The notes: a model not told the origin generated them from the sequence alone. DNA of 15,298 bases from Chromera velia (GCA_018398765.1 JAHBMJ010000063.1:42662-57959), one strand, 5' to 3'. Numbered from the stretch's first letter, positions 1-9,388 are shown. Made by a program: numbers and translations.

Positions 1-1353
1 AGAATCTCCAACGTCTTTGACCTTCAGAAGGTGGGGAGGGAGGAAAGGGTTCCACAAAACATTCTGAATGTTTTGAATGGAGCTCAGCCAGGAGGAGAGG
101 GGGGGCAGGGAGACTCCGGGGGGGCAGCTCAGGGGGAGGGAGTCAATTTTCTTTCTACTTCTTCTTTCTCTCTCTCATATGATTTTTCTTCTGTTTGTTC
201 TGCTCGTTTGTTTTCTTTTGAATATAGAAGACACGGCACTGAGGTAGCAGAGAAGTGTCAAAAGGCAGACAGCAAGCCAGACTGTCTCACAGTAGAGAGT
301 GAGGTGGGAAAAACCCACAAGAAGGCCGAATGGAAAGAAGTGAAAAACGGAAATTTCAATGATGCGGGAGACAGAGAGATTGGGAAGTGGGTTTATTTTC
401 AGTCATTGAGGGAGGAGCTTCCTGCAACTAGACAGTCTTCTTCCTCTTCGGCCGCTTCTTCTGTTTCTTCCCTTCTGACAATCATCCCTTTGATGTGGGT
501 GATGACATAGAAATTAGTCAGTGCGGGGGGATCCATGATCAGAAAGGCAAAAGCGAGGCTTGTTCTCGCTGGCAACTCCTTTTTCGACAGAAGGAACGTA
601 GAGACATATTCTGGCACTCCAGACGTCACCTCTCTTCACATTCTTTTTATTTTTGCTTTGGTGAAGTCATGGGGAGCTGCGTTTGCAGATGTGACATGTG
701 CTTTTCTGCAGCCACGCCTTCCTGAGTCAGTAGGGAGGATTGGAGTCAGAATGCCAAAGTGGTTACCTCCAGCAGCCATTGCGAGGGGGTTCAAATCAGG
801 AGTCGTGTATCTTTTGCATTCGGCAGCATATGGCATGAAAGATGCACCTCGAATCTTTGGTCTCTTTTTACGTCAAGTTTTTTTCAGGATTGGATGGAGA
901 GAGATCATGGAAAGTACCCACGTAAAGATAGATAAGGGGGTGACTGTTCCTCAGTTAGCCAGAGCAGATGATTCATCCATCACTGAGGTGCAGACTCTTG
1001 ATGTGAAGGCAATGCTGTCTCATCACGTTGGCGATTTGACTTATGTGTCCTTTTGTCCTCTTTCAACCTTGAAACAGATTGCACAGACAGGACCCGTATC
1101 AATGGACGACGCGACTTTGCTTTCATCCGAGAGTGTCAAGCTGGTTGGTTTTGATGTGTTCAGAACAGATAAAGCAATTTGCTAATCGATGGAGGGGTAC
1201 TTGACTCTAGAGGCTTTGCCTCTCGGGAAAAGAAGTGGGGTGTTGGTGGAATCAGACTTTTTGCCTCCTTCTCCAGGTAAAATCGACATGCGCCTTGAGG
1301 GTGAGATGAGAAAGTGGGTAGGGAGAGCTATGTGGGTCTCTCGTTCACGATTC
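1..1353 (+). pseudogene. Ty1/copia retrotransposon pol fragment, reverse transcriptase part (interrupted)
   Basis: Decayed reverse transcriptase of a Ty1/copia-type LTR retrotransposon, which would have copied element RNA into DNA. One frame is open from base 1, so the true start lies upstream. A low-complexity linker (about 31-330) is followed by RT sequence: KAKARLVLAGN (544-576), ADVTCAFLQ with the first catalytic Asp at 688-690, and YGMKDAPR (829-852), the copia counterpart of YGLKQAPR. Three lesions are visible. TAG at 508-510 lies between W-V-M-T and K-L. TAA at 1183-1185 lies after KLVGFDVFRTDK. The catalytic V-D-D motif reads V-G-D (1027-1035), one GAC-to-GGC transition away. The frame continues to the insertion at 1353/1354 and resumes at 4805. 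The RT motif order identifies the family. That the copy is inactive is inferred from the stops and the altered active site. No LTR is seen. Confidence 0.88.
1350..1353. repeat. Left 4-bp target-site duplication (ATTC) of the TIR element
   Basis: ATTC sits directly before the left inverted repeat and is repeated as ATTC at 4805-4808 directly after the right one. Removing the element plus one copy rejoins the copia reading frame without a gap. Confidence 0.8.
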
Positions 1354-1400
1354 AACTGACTGTACTGACAATTGAAAGTTTTGTACTGGAAAGTGACTTT
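1354..1400. repeat. Left terminal inverted repeat
   Basis: Begins AACTGACTGTACTGACAATT and pairs with 4758-4804. The first 24 bases match perfectly. The four mismatches lie in the inner half and three of them are transitions. Confidence 0.85.
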
Positions 1401-1893
1401 AAAAAATTTAGTTTTTAAAACATTAAAATAGATAGTTTAACCTTTAAACTAATTGATTTTCATAATTTATTTAAGACTATTTAAGCTTAGTAAGATGTTT
1501 AAAAAATGAAATAAAAAAATGTATATATAGAGTATATATTTTTTCAAAACCATAAATTGTTTAGTACCTATCATCGTAAATTAACGCTAAGACGAAAACA
1601 CAAAAAGAAATGTATCTGAATAGCTCTGAATCGATCCGATTGAAACATTTCTTCTCATGATCATAACTGTTTTGTTTTCAATTCATATGAGGCACTGCTC
1701 AATGGTGGGCGTGTCAGGGGCAGGGGGGGGGGAGGGGAGGAGTATCTCAGTATATATCAAACATGCACACCCGTAAACGCCACCTGCAGAAATACGTATA
1801 CACAAACAGAAAGTCAGTTGAATCGCCAGAATACACATAAAAGCATGCATGCAAACACAACCTGTATCTTTAATTTGCATCAGAATGATACAT

Positions 1894-2570
1894 AAAAGCA
1901 GGAAGACCGAAATTGGGAAAGCAATCGGACGGGTAGGAAGGCCGAAATCGGGAAGGCAATCAAGCGGGCAGGAAGGCCGAAATTGGAAGGCAGCCAGGCC
2001 GTCAAGAAGACCGAAATTGGAAGGCAGGCATGTGGGCAGAAAGAACGAACTCTAGGAGGCAGTCAGACACACAAGAAGGCCGAACTTGGGAAGACAGTCA
2101 GGCCAGCAGGAAAAACAAAATTGGGAAGGCCATCGGGCAAGCAGGATGATCGAAATTAGGAAGCGTTAGGAGGATTCCAAAACTTGGATGGGAAGGAAGA
2201 CCAAAATAGGGAAGGCAATCAGTCAGGCAGACAGAAAAGCCGAAATTTGGAAAGCATTGAGGCAGACAGAAAGACTGAAATTTGGAGGGCAGTCAGGCAG
2301 GCAAAAAGGCCAAAATTGGAAAGCAGTCAGCATGGCAGGAATGCAAAACTTTGGAAAGCAGTCAGGCAGGCAAGAAGGCCGAAATTGGGAAGGCAATCGG
2401 GCAGGCAGGAAGACCAAAATTGGGAACGCGGCGAAGGCCGAAATTAGGAAGGCAATAGGGTGGGCGGAAAGGCCGAAATTGGGAAGGCATTTAGCCAGAC
2501 AGAAAGGCCAAAAGCTAGAGGGCAGTCAAGCAGGCAAGAAGGACGAAATTTCGGAGGCAGTCAGGTAGGT
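1894..2570. repeat. Minisatellite, ~35-bp unit, about 19 copies
   Basis: A degenerate tandem array whose units contain variants of GGCCGAAATTGGGAAGGCA followed by a purine-rich AGGCAGGCAGGAA tail. The CCGA core recurs at 1907, 1942, 1977, 2011, 2045 and 2080, so the period is 34-35 bp. Plus-strand frames over it (1849-2055, 2184-2447, 2188-2568) show a loose 12-residue repeat rich in G, R, K and Q, but they change frame and have no flanking coding context. I treat it as non-coding filler of the transposon. Confidence 0.85.
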
Positions 2571-2613
2571 AGAAAAAAACACAGGCTCGGCACGTAGGGG
2601 CGCTACTCCCTTT

Positions 2614-2631
2614 CGCAGTCTGAAGACTGCG
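2614..2631. repeat. Short perfect hairpin
   Basis: CGCAGTCT and AGACTGCG form an 8-bp perfect stem around GA, just after the minisatellite. No function is assigned. Confidence 0.5.
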
Positions 2632-2936
2632 GCCTTAACAAAAATGCAAAGACCTACCTCTGGAGGAGTTGAGGAAGGACTGGAAACTAAAATAAGCATC
2701 TCCTAGAGGAGACCCACGACCTGCAAAGAGCAGAGGAGGGGGGCAGGGGTGAACAACACATGCAAAGGGAGACGGCAGTTTTGTGCCTTGCCGAGGGCAG
2801 ACCGGTCAGTCATTCAGAAACCACAATGGCCAGGTTGCAGCCATACAGGAACACTCACAAACATCGTACAAAGCCTTCTGCATGCACCAAGAAGGCTCAT
2901 CTCTGCAAACAAGATTTTTTCAATTCCCTCACTGGG

Positions 2937-3163
2937 AGGGGGGGGTGGACCCTCTCACAGGGGTATGAAGCGGGCCAATTTGATACCCCTAGTGGAGGGG
3001 GGGGGTCCGACCTGCTCTGCAGGTTTGCGTCCAAAATGTGTTTAGGAGTGTTTCCTAAACATATTTTGGATGCAAACCTGCAGAGCAGGTCGGACCCCCC
3101 CCCTCCACCAGGGGTACCAAATTGGCCCGCTTCGTACCCCTGCGAGAGGGTCCACCCCCCCCT
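2937..3163. repeat. Long palindrome: two 111-bp arms, 5-nt loop
   Basis: The arm at 2937-3047 is the reverse complement of 3053-3163, with a GTGTT loop at 3048-3052. Counting by eye gives 6 mismatches in 111 pairs (about 95% identity), all transitions. Each arm has two G (or C) runs of about nine bases and shared blocks such as GACCTGCTCTGCAGGTTTGC. Because of the symmetry, near-identical open frames appear on both strands (2760-3194 plus, 2897-3184 minus); these are products of the palindrome, not genes. A transcript would fold into a hairpin of more than 100 bp. Confidence 0.92.
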
Positions 3164-4757
3164 GTTGCTGGTGGAACGACACAAAACGAACTGACCTGAT
3201 GGAGCGATCCAAACTGGTACGGCAACCCTTCTAGTTGTTGTATAACTCCTTTACACCGAGGCAACCACTCCCACGAGCAACTAGAGGTGTCCAGCCAACA
3301 CAGATACCGGAGGGGGAAAAAACTCCGGAATCTGTAACCCATCCAAAAATGAGGTTCTAAAATAAAAAGCTGAACATGATTTCGTCGTTGTCAAGCCTTC
3401 CAATACAATCCAATGGAATGCTTGACAACGAGATTTTATGGATAGAGGCCCATTCTGTTGACCCGACTTTCTGACTGGAGGAGAACTTTCTGAAGACCTG
3501 ACTGAGAATTTTTCAGATCGGCATTTTGATGGGTCAGCGTGTAGCCGGGAAGTGCTTTTTGGCTTTGGTAGCCGGCCAAGCCCTGGCCTGCAATGCGTAG
3601 CTTGCCTTCCGGGGCCGTCACATGGTTGGCCGATCTAAAATCGGCTCCCAAAATCGGCTTTCCATCGAATGTTTCAAGTCGATCAAAGCACGACCTATAG
3701 TGCCACCTGTCTCCCATCACACAGACTTGCTCTCCAGCAATGAAAGTAGGCTTTGTCGAAAGCCCAGAGGATTGGCTTCTTTGCTTTTTCTTGGGTTTAT
3801 AACATTCACTCTACTGGTTGCCCTGAGAGGGCAATTTCAATCTTCCATCACAAAGGGCACGGCCCGTCTCCACGCAAAGGGGCCTACAAAGTTACCCCAA
3901 TAAAGCTTCTATTGAATCTTTTCCGTGTGTATGCTCTAACAAGCTCTAGATGAGGAGTTGGAAAGGCTTTCTGGATGAGAGGGCCAGCTCTGGGTGGCCA
4001 GAAGGTGAGCCACTTTACAAATTTTTGCAGATCTGTGCTGCAGGTCAGACTAAGCCTTTCTCGGAGGACCATTTGTCGGTGCTTAAGTTTCATGAGGAAG
4101 CATTACGGCTAGTAATCTCGGGTGATCTGAAGTTGTGGGAGTGAGGTGCAGCTCTTGTTTGCATGAGAATTTGGAGGTAGGGCTCTTGGGTGGACTAAGA
4201 CCCAGTGGCCAGTGCCGGGCCTCACCCAGAAAAAACAAGAACGCTATGATGGCCAGTCATGGGCAAGGCCCTCTGGCTAGATGCCATAGGTCGATCAGGC
4301 TTTCAAAAGCTAAGCATTTACCTCTTGTATGGTCATAGTGCTCAACATTTATTTAGTTGAACTGCTTTCTGTGGGTGTCAAATCGGCAGATCTGTTTGCG
4401 GACATTCATTCTTACCTTTCATGGAGGTTGCCCGCTGTATGCTCCCTCCTTGAGTCAGTGTGCGGATTCGACGTATTCCATTAAAAGTAAAAGTTAGCTT
4501 ATTTGTGCATTACACTGCGCATTGTCATATGCCTGCAGAGTCTGCAATCACTCCCCGACATATCAACATACTATAACTCTTTCACCTCACTCACGTCCAA
4601 CAATTTCTAACATACATACCACAAACCCATTAAACCTTATCTTTAAAAATTGTTTATACTTTCATACAGGTAAGAAACAATAAATAGAATCATTCATTCT
4701 AAGTGCTTTAAAGACTTAGTTTTTTATATAAAATTTAGTGTGATATATAGAAAATTA
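3164..4757. other. Interior right half of the TIR element, no supported gene
   Basis: About 1.6 kb of mixed composition that becomes AT-rich beyond about 4480. Open frames of 64-95 codons occur on both strands. A minus-strand frame, open from about 3808 down to 3436, has a weak resemblance to a copia protease region and is treated as a finding only. The hairpin at 3385-3431 is the one clear structure. No transposase catalytic motif was recognised. Confidence 0.5.
3385..3431. repeat. 18-bp stem hairpin with 11-nt loop
   Basis: TCGTTGTCAAGCCTTCCA (3385-3402) pairs with 3414-3431 with one mismatch around an 11-nt loop. It lies in the right half of the TIR element, in otherwise featureless sequence. 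It could be the remnant of a smaller nested foldback element. Confidence 0.6.
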
Positions 4758-4804
4758 AAAGTTACTTTCTAGTATAAAAGTTTCAATTGTCAGTACAGTC
4801 AGTT
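4758..4804. repeat. Right terminal inverted repeat
   Basis: Reverse complement of 1354-1400 with four mismatches. It ends CAGTACAGTCAGTT and is followed directly by the second ATTC copy (4805-4808). Confidence 0.85.
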
Positions 4805-5432
4805 ATTCGACATTGCTTTTGCTGTTTCCACACTTGCACAGTTCTCCAACACACCCACAGTCAGGCATCTTGCTGTAGTGATCACTGTCTTACATTTGGT
4901 TGCAGCAAAGAGAAAGAGGCTCAGGTTTGTGTGCATTCGTTTTCACTTTGCACAACTGCGTTTGTTTGTAGACGCAGCATTTAATGTATCCACCTGTTCC
5001 TCTCGGTCTGTTTTTCTTTTTTAGCTTGCTGATGCCTCATGGTCTTTGATTTGTTGGTTGAATATCCTTGACTGGGCGACTCACAAGGAGAAAAGAAAGG
5101 TATTGTCTGCACCTGGAGCTGAGCTCCTTGCAATCCGAATGGGATTGAAACGTCTTCCCTTGATGCTTTGCACTCTTCATTTCCTTTTTCCCTCACTTGA
5201 GGTTGTTTTATTTTCAGATAGCGTAACAAGCCTCAGTCAAATGGAAATGGGGGTAGCAAAGAAGGAAGAGGGACTGTCTGGGATTTTGGCCTGGTGTGTT
5301 CAGGAAGTGAAAAGAATGGACGTAAAGCTTCGTCACTGCCTAGGTCACTGCGATGGAAAGACTCAACAGTTGGCAGATGGACTGACAAAGTTCAAGAAAT
5401 TTGATGACACATGGTCAACAGACTTTGAATGA
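4805..5432 (+). pseudogene. Ty1/copia retrotransposon pol fragment, RNase H part
   Basis: Continuation of the copia pol frame after the inserted transposon. From 4809 the frame begins D-I-A-F-A-V, the usual copia R-P-D-I-x-F-A-V step after the reverse transcriptase. RNase H landmarks follow in order: V-D-A-A-F (Asp 4971-4973), A-E-L-L (Glu 5121-5123), F-S-D-S (Asp 5217-5219) and L-A-D-G-L-T-K (Asp 5376-5378), the copia C-terminal signature. TGA at 5430-5432 ends the frame and may be the true terminus. A TAG at 5022-5024 interrupts it just before L-A-D-A-S-W. It follows a pyrimidine run (TTTTTCTTTTTTAG), so a splice acceptor is conceivable, but decay is the simpler reading. The acidic residues are intact here, unlike in the RT half. 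Confidence 0.87.
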
Positions 5433-6600
5433 GCTCAGTTGGTTGGAGCATGCGACTGATCTTGATGAGTTCAGGCAACCCTGTTGATACACTGCTTACC
5501 TTCCTCAGTGGGGGAGTAGAGCCATGTGGATCTGTCGCCGCCACCGCAAGCGATGCCGCCATCAGCCCGCGCCGCCACGCCGCCGTGCATACGTTTCCAT
5601 GCATTGTATTTCTATATGCGCATTGTATTTCTGCATACATTTTATTTCAGTTTCATCTTAGTGGTGATTGAGATCAATAAATCGGCATCAGGAGGTTTCA
5701 GTTCAGACCTTTAGACTGACAGACTTTCTATATACGAGTATGTTGTCCAAGCTAAGGGGCTCTGTGATCGTGAGCTCGATGATGGCATAGCTAGTATACG
5801 TCCGTATGACCTATACTTTACTTATCTTTAGTATTACACAACTGCAGCTCTAAACTTGTCCATGTAGTTTACATCAATTATGATAATTAAAAAAGCTAAG
5901 TGTAATGATGATAATGATGATTGAAGGTTATTGAAGGTTAAATCTTAGATCTAGCGACACCAGATCCTAAGCTACTAACAAGGCTTTGGGGACAATCCAG
6001 AGCACACATTTATGGGGGGGGGGGATGAGGAAGCCTGCATACTAATCGGATCGATTCGCCTCAAGACACACCATATCTGCGGAGGCATATGGAGATATAA
6101 GCGCTCGGTACACGCATATACCACAGTGTTATTCATACATTGAATTCTGAATCAATCTAAAAAGAGAATAAGATTGAGCAAGGATGGATGAGAGGTAATG
6201 AGAGGAGAAACAGGGTTAATGACAGACTTTTTCGAAGATTTACACTAGCTTACGCCGCCCGAAGGCAAAGTGGGAACTCGATCGAAACAATCTATACCAT
6301 AAATCAGTCACCAAGGGAAGGGGGAACCACAAAGGTTCAAGTCTGTGCTTGCAATATGATCAACTGGTTTTTATGAGGAAGGAGTAAAGAGAGAAGAAAA
6401 TTTAATAAAGACAAACACCCGGTCAATCAAGTGCATACACCCAAACATACATACAAACACTAAGAGCGCATCACCGGAAGCCTAATCGACCCTGCGGCTA
6501 TCTCATAAGGTACTCGCAGATCTCTTGATGTGCTCGGAAGACCATGCTCTCCCATGACTTGGGAGTTCCGTCTCCACCTTCGACAATCAGATAAGTCATT
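5433..6600. other. 3' flank of the copia copy and AT-rich sequence, no gene seen
   Basis: This stretch might hold the 3' LTR, but its partner would be outside the window, so no boundary can be drawn. It has a GC-rich GCCGCC-type patch near 5535-5585, a 13-bp direct repeat GCATTGTATTTCT (5601-5613 and 5620-5632), ATGATGATA runs near 5900-5930 and a poly-G run near 6014. Short open frames are not convincing. Confidence 0.5.
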
Positions 6601-6961
6601 TATCCTCCTGGCCTGACACTTGTACGAGCCATGCAGCCATGTTGATTTGCCAAATAGTCTAGCATAGCAACTGCCGTCTCTTGTATGAGAAGCGGGGAAA
6701 GAGAAGAGCTGTCTTTTATAATAATTGGGTTAAAAGAAGAAATGTCTTGAAGTTCTCCCTCGAAGGCTGGCCTCACAGGCTGGTTACACAAGAAAACCAC
6801 AGAATTCTCACGACCATGCAGCTTGCCCCCCCTTTACCTTTTTATTTTTCTTCTTTCTCTTCTCTGTTATATGGCTCTTCTCCTCTAGCTTCCCCTCCTC
6901 CAGACCCTCATCTTCTTTCTCTGATTCAACAATATTTTCATCTAGAGGTGAAGTGGTGTTT
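6601..6961. other. Non-genic stretch with pyrimidine-rich tract
   Basis: A strongly pyrimidine-rich plus strand at about 6826-6925 leads into the purine-rich repeats that follow. Only a weak minus-strand frame (6600-6800, collinear with 6498-6599 across one TAA) is seen, and I do not call it a gene. Confidence 0.4.
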
Positions 6962-7128
6962 GGAGGGGGACGAGCTCTGCAACTTAAGCGTCTGAGAGGA
7001 AAGGGGGGCTGGATTCTTTCGAAAGGGGATGAGAGCCGCAAACGTCTGTAAGAGACGGTGAGGTGGAGTCGTTCGGAGGGGGACAAGTGCCGTAAGCATC
7101 TGCCGAAGCTACAGAGGCTTGATAATGT
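6962..7128. repeat. Degenerate tandem repeat, ~54-59 bp, three copies
   Basis: The motif GGAGGGGGACGAG or GAAAGGGGATGAG, followed by CCGCAAACGTCTG-like sequence, recurs at 6962, 7021 and 7075. The spacing is 59 then 54 bp. The array abuts the next minisatellite. Confidence 0.6.
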
Positions 7129-7139
7129 ACGAACTTTTA

Positions 7140-7800
7140 AGGTGGGAGAGGCTCTTGTTTGCAGGCACGGAGGCGGCAAGGCTTGTTCAGAAGTGGAAGA
7201 GACTCCAAGGTGACCTGCTTGCATGTACAGAGTTGGAGTGGCTTGTACGGAGGCGGGTAGAGGCGGGAGAAGCTTCTGCTTGCAGGCACGGAGGCGGGGA
7301 GGCTTGCGCGGAGGTGGGAGAGGCTTCTGCTTGTAGGCACAGAGGCGGGATGGCTTGCACGGTGGAAAAGGCTTCTGTTTGCAGGCAGGGAGGCGGGATG
7401 GCTTGTACAGAGATGTAAGAGGCCGCTTCTGCTTGCAGGCACGGAGGCAGGATAGCTTGTACGGAGGTGTGAGAGGCTTCTGCTTGCAGGCACGGAGGCG
7501 GGATGGCTTGTGCAGAGGTGTGAGAGGCTTCTGCTTGCGGGCATGGAGGTAGGATGGCTTGTGCAGAGGTGTGAAAGGCCACTTCTGCTTGCAAGCACGG
7601 AGGCGGGATGGCTTGTGCGGAGGTGCGAGAAGCTTTTGCTTATGCGCACGGAGGCGGGGTGGCTTGTGCGGAGCTTGGGGAGGCTTTTGCTTGCGGGCAC
7701 GGTGGCTTGTGCAGAGGTGGGGGACTCTGAGGCTTTTGTTTGTAAACCTGGAAGCGGGGAGGCTAGTGCGGAGGTGTGAGAGGCTTCTACGTGCGGTGAG
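7140..7800. repeat. Minisatellite, ~51-bp unit, about 13 copies
   Basis: Units start with variants of GGCTTCTGCTTGCAGGCACG and continue GAGGCGGGATGGCTTGT, then an AGAGGTGTGAGA-like end. The period is mostly 48-54 bp. Because the period is near a multiple of three, frames stay open on both strands. The longest (7137-7856, minus, 239 codons) has a 17-residue repeat of the form SHLCTSHPASVPASRSL. No conserved domain, introns or flanking coding context were seen, so I call it a satellite array and leave a low chance that it encodes a repeat protein. Confidence 0.85.
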
Positions 7801-8688
7801 AAAGAGCGATTGCTACCAAAGCCGCGCTGTGCGGTAACTTTGACAGAGGGCTTCACTCAGGGCGGGTCATGGAGAAGAGAGACAGGAACTGAAGCAGCTG
7901 CGTCTCGTTCTCGTTCTTCTTTTAAAATTTTCTTCCATCGAAGCCTTGAGTGCCTTTTCCCTCTTCTTACTCTTCGTTTTCGCTTCTCCCCAGTCTCTGT
8001 AACGTTCTTCAGCCCATTCTAGTCCCCTTGGTCAGCGTCCTTCTGTGTGCAATTCTGTTCAAGAGGATTCATAGAAACGCGATTCACATTCTGAGATTCT
8101 CTCAAGTTCGAATACGATCTGTTGGATGTAAAACGGCAGCTGTAGGGACAGAGAAACTGCGGTCTGAGTACAGTGCGATGCCCAAAGCGATTGTAGTCTA
8201 GGATGGTTACCCCCTTATCACTATCAACTGAAACTTCTTAGAAGATTCAAGTTCAGCCTAAGTTCTGCGCTTTTCACTTATAAAGTTCAAGTCTATTCCA
8301 AAGTTCTGCGCTACGTCAATCTTTACTAGTGTTCAATACCACAGTGTAACCACACATTGTCTTATATAAAATTTGACAGTCAGTCTTTCTCCTGCGCGAG
8401 GCTTCCACGTGCTGTCTTGACGCAGCGACGTACTGGTTAAACGCAACTGCCCTTTTCACTTTACCCCTAGGACGGGGCGGTGAGCTCAATATCATCATTT
8501 TTCACTTTAGTAACGGCCAAAGATCCCTCTGTCCGCCTCTGTCGTCGTTAACTTTTATACTTTCAACTCCCTTTTAGTTTCCTAGTTGGTTTCTTCTTCT
8601 GTGAGCTAGGCTGTCAAAACCTTCTTCTTCAACCACCCGCTTTCTCTCTGTACTAACTTCTGTCCTGCACCCCTCCGAAGTTCTACAC
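7801..8688. other. Unassigned sequence left of the small LTR element
   Basis: Pyrimidine-rich around 7900-8000 and AT/GC-mixed beyond. Two loose copies of a ~40-bp unit ending AAGTTCTGCGCT occur at about 8246-8312. Related sequence (AAAGTTCAAG, then ACTTCTGC) reappears at 9744-9772, beyond the LTR element, so both flanks may belong to one older repeat family. No gene is supported. Confidence 0.45.
8684..8688. repeat. Probable target-site duplication, TACAC / TGCAC
   Basis: TACAC before the first LTR corresponds to TGCAC at 9706-9710 after the second, four of five bases. The mismatch is a transition and fits an aged 5-bp duplication. Confidence 0.5.
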
Positions 8689-8940
8689 TGTAAGCTACGT
8701 ACGGTACTAGAGGCTCAATTACGATAAGCGTAGATTGTAGGCAGACTCACAATAAAGTATGTCCTAGCAGAGTCAATTTGTTGATCCACTATTCAGACCA
8801 GCCAACACCACGATCGAGAGACTAGCACAGAACAGCTTTCGCATGCAAGGTCAGACGTCACTTTATTCAGACTGAGCGTACGCGGCGTTGCGAGGTCGGC
8901 GGCAGCCTTAGCGTGGCGCGACGCTCGTGACAAGCCCACA
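8689..8940 (-). repeat. 3' LTR of the miniature element
   Basis: 252 bp. On the plus strand it starts TGTAAGCTACG and ends AAGCCCACA. Against 9454-9705 it has no gaps and 15 differences by eye (about 94% identity), 14 of them transitions. Confidence 0.87.
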
Positions 8941-8955
8941 CCTACCCGCCTTCTG
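8941..8955 (-). promoter_or_regulatory. Polypurine tract
   Basis: The minus strand reads AGAAGGCGGGTAGG directly before the TGTGGG start of the 3' LTR. This is where a polypurine tract primes plus-strand DNA synthesis in LTR elements. Confidence 0.6.
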
Positions 8956-9055
8956 AAGCTGACGTCCACGCTCAGCTCACAGTGTCACCCTCAATCTCTC
9001 AATCGATGGCACCTCGACAATCAATTCACTAAGATTCAATCTGCTAGTCAATCAA

Positions 9056-9388
9056 TCACGTAGACCATCGAAATCGAACCATAGAGGCATGAATGAAGTC
9101 GGTAAGCCACGACCAACACCACAGTGTGCCTCTTCTAGTTTTGGGAACTTGTTCTCGAACTTTAAGCGCCTGAGGAGGTAGACCACCCAGTCCGCCTCCA
9201 AACAACATACCGTCTCCTTGTATATCCGTCGGCTGCTGGACTGCCACAGCAGCTTGCTCCATCTGTCTTTGCTGCAGTTCCGCCAGTATCTGCCCTTGCT
9301 GCTACTGGGTCTGCTGGACTGCGGTGAGGCCCTGCTGAACCTGTAGCAGAGTCGCACCTACCTCCGCCTGGAACTGCTTAAAAGACAT
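9056..9388 (-). pseudogene. Short gag-like frame of the miniature LTR element
   Basis: A 110-codon frame starting at the ATG at 9386-9388 and ending with TGA at 9056-9058. It has one in-frame TAG at codon 29 (9302-9304), one transition from the CAG that would continue a glutamine-rich run. The first ~55 codons give a Q-, A- and L-rich stretch (FKQF, LLQVQQG, QQTQ, then QQGQILAELQQRQMEQA) likely to form a coiled coil, as in the N-terminal parts of some retrotransposon Gag proteins. No zinc knuckle is present. The Gag assignment rests on position just after the primer site and on composition, not on a recognised domain. Confidence 0.5.

Larger units (their letters stand above)
1354..4804. mobile_element. 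3.45-kb TIR DNA transposon, probably non-autonomous, inserted in the copia pol gene
   Basis: The segment is bounded by 47-bp terminal inverted repeats that match at 43 of 47 positions and is flanked by a 4-bp ATTC duplication. Both ends are AT-rich for 100-200 bp inside the repeats. The interior has a minisatellite, a long palindrome and scattered open frames of under 150 codons, none of which I recognise as a transposase, so it was probably mobilised in trans. Its insertion into a retrotransposon coding frame proves it is younger than that copia copy. Four-base duplications occur in superfamilies such as Chapaev, Sola and Ginger. PiggyBac is unlikely because the site is not TTAA. I cannot assign a family from the ends alone. 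Confidence 0.82.

Noticed and set aside
1894-2570. CRISPR-like regular repeats
   Set aside because: The repeats are contiguous and diverged, with no unique spacers, in a eukaryotic context. This is a minisatellite.
2760-3194. Paired open frames of 95-144 codons on both strands with near-identical G-rich peptides
   Set aside because: They are mirror products of the 111-bp-arm palindrome. No independent coding evidence.
5433-5760. Possible 3' LTR of the copia element
   Set aside because: No matching partner LTR is in the window, so no boundary can be shown.
6498-6800. Two collinear minus-strand frames (6600-6800 and 6498-6599) separated by one TAA
   Set aside because: About 100 codons of ordinary-looking protein across a single stop, but the first frame has only an alternative GTG start, and I see no domain or splice sites. 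It could be a decayed gene; evidence is too thin to annotate.
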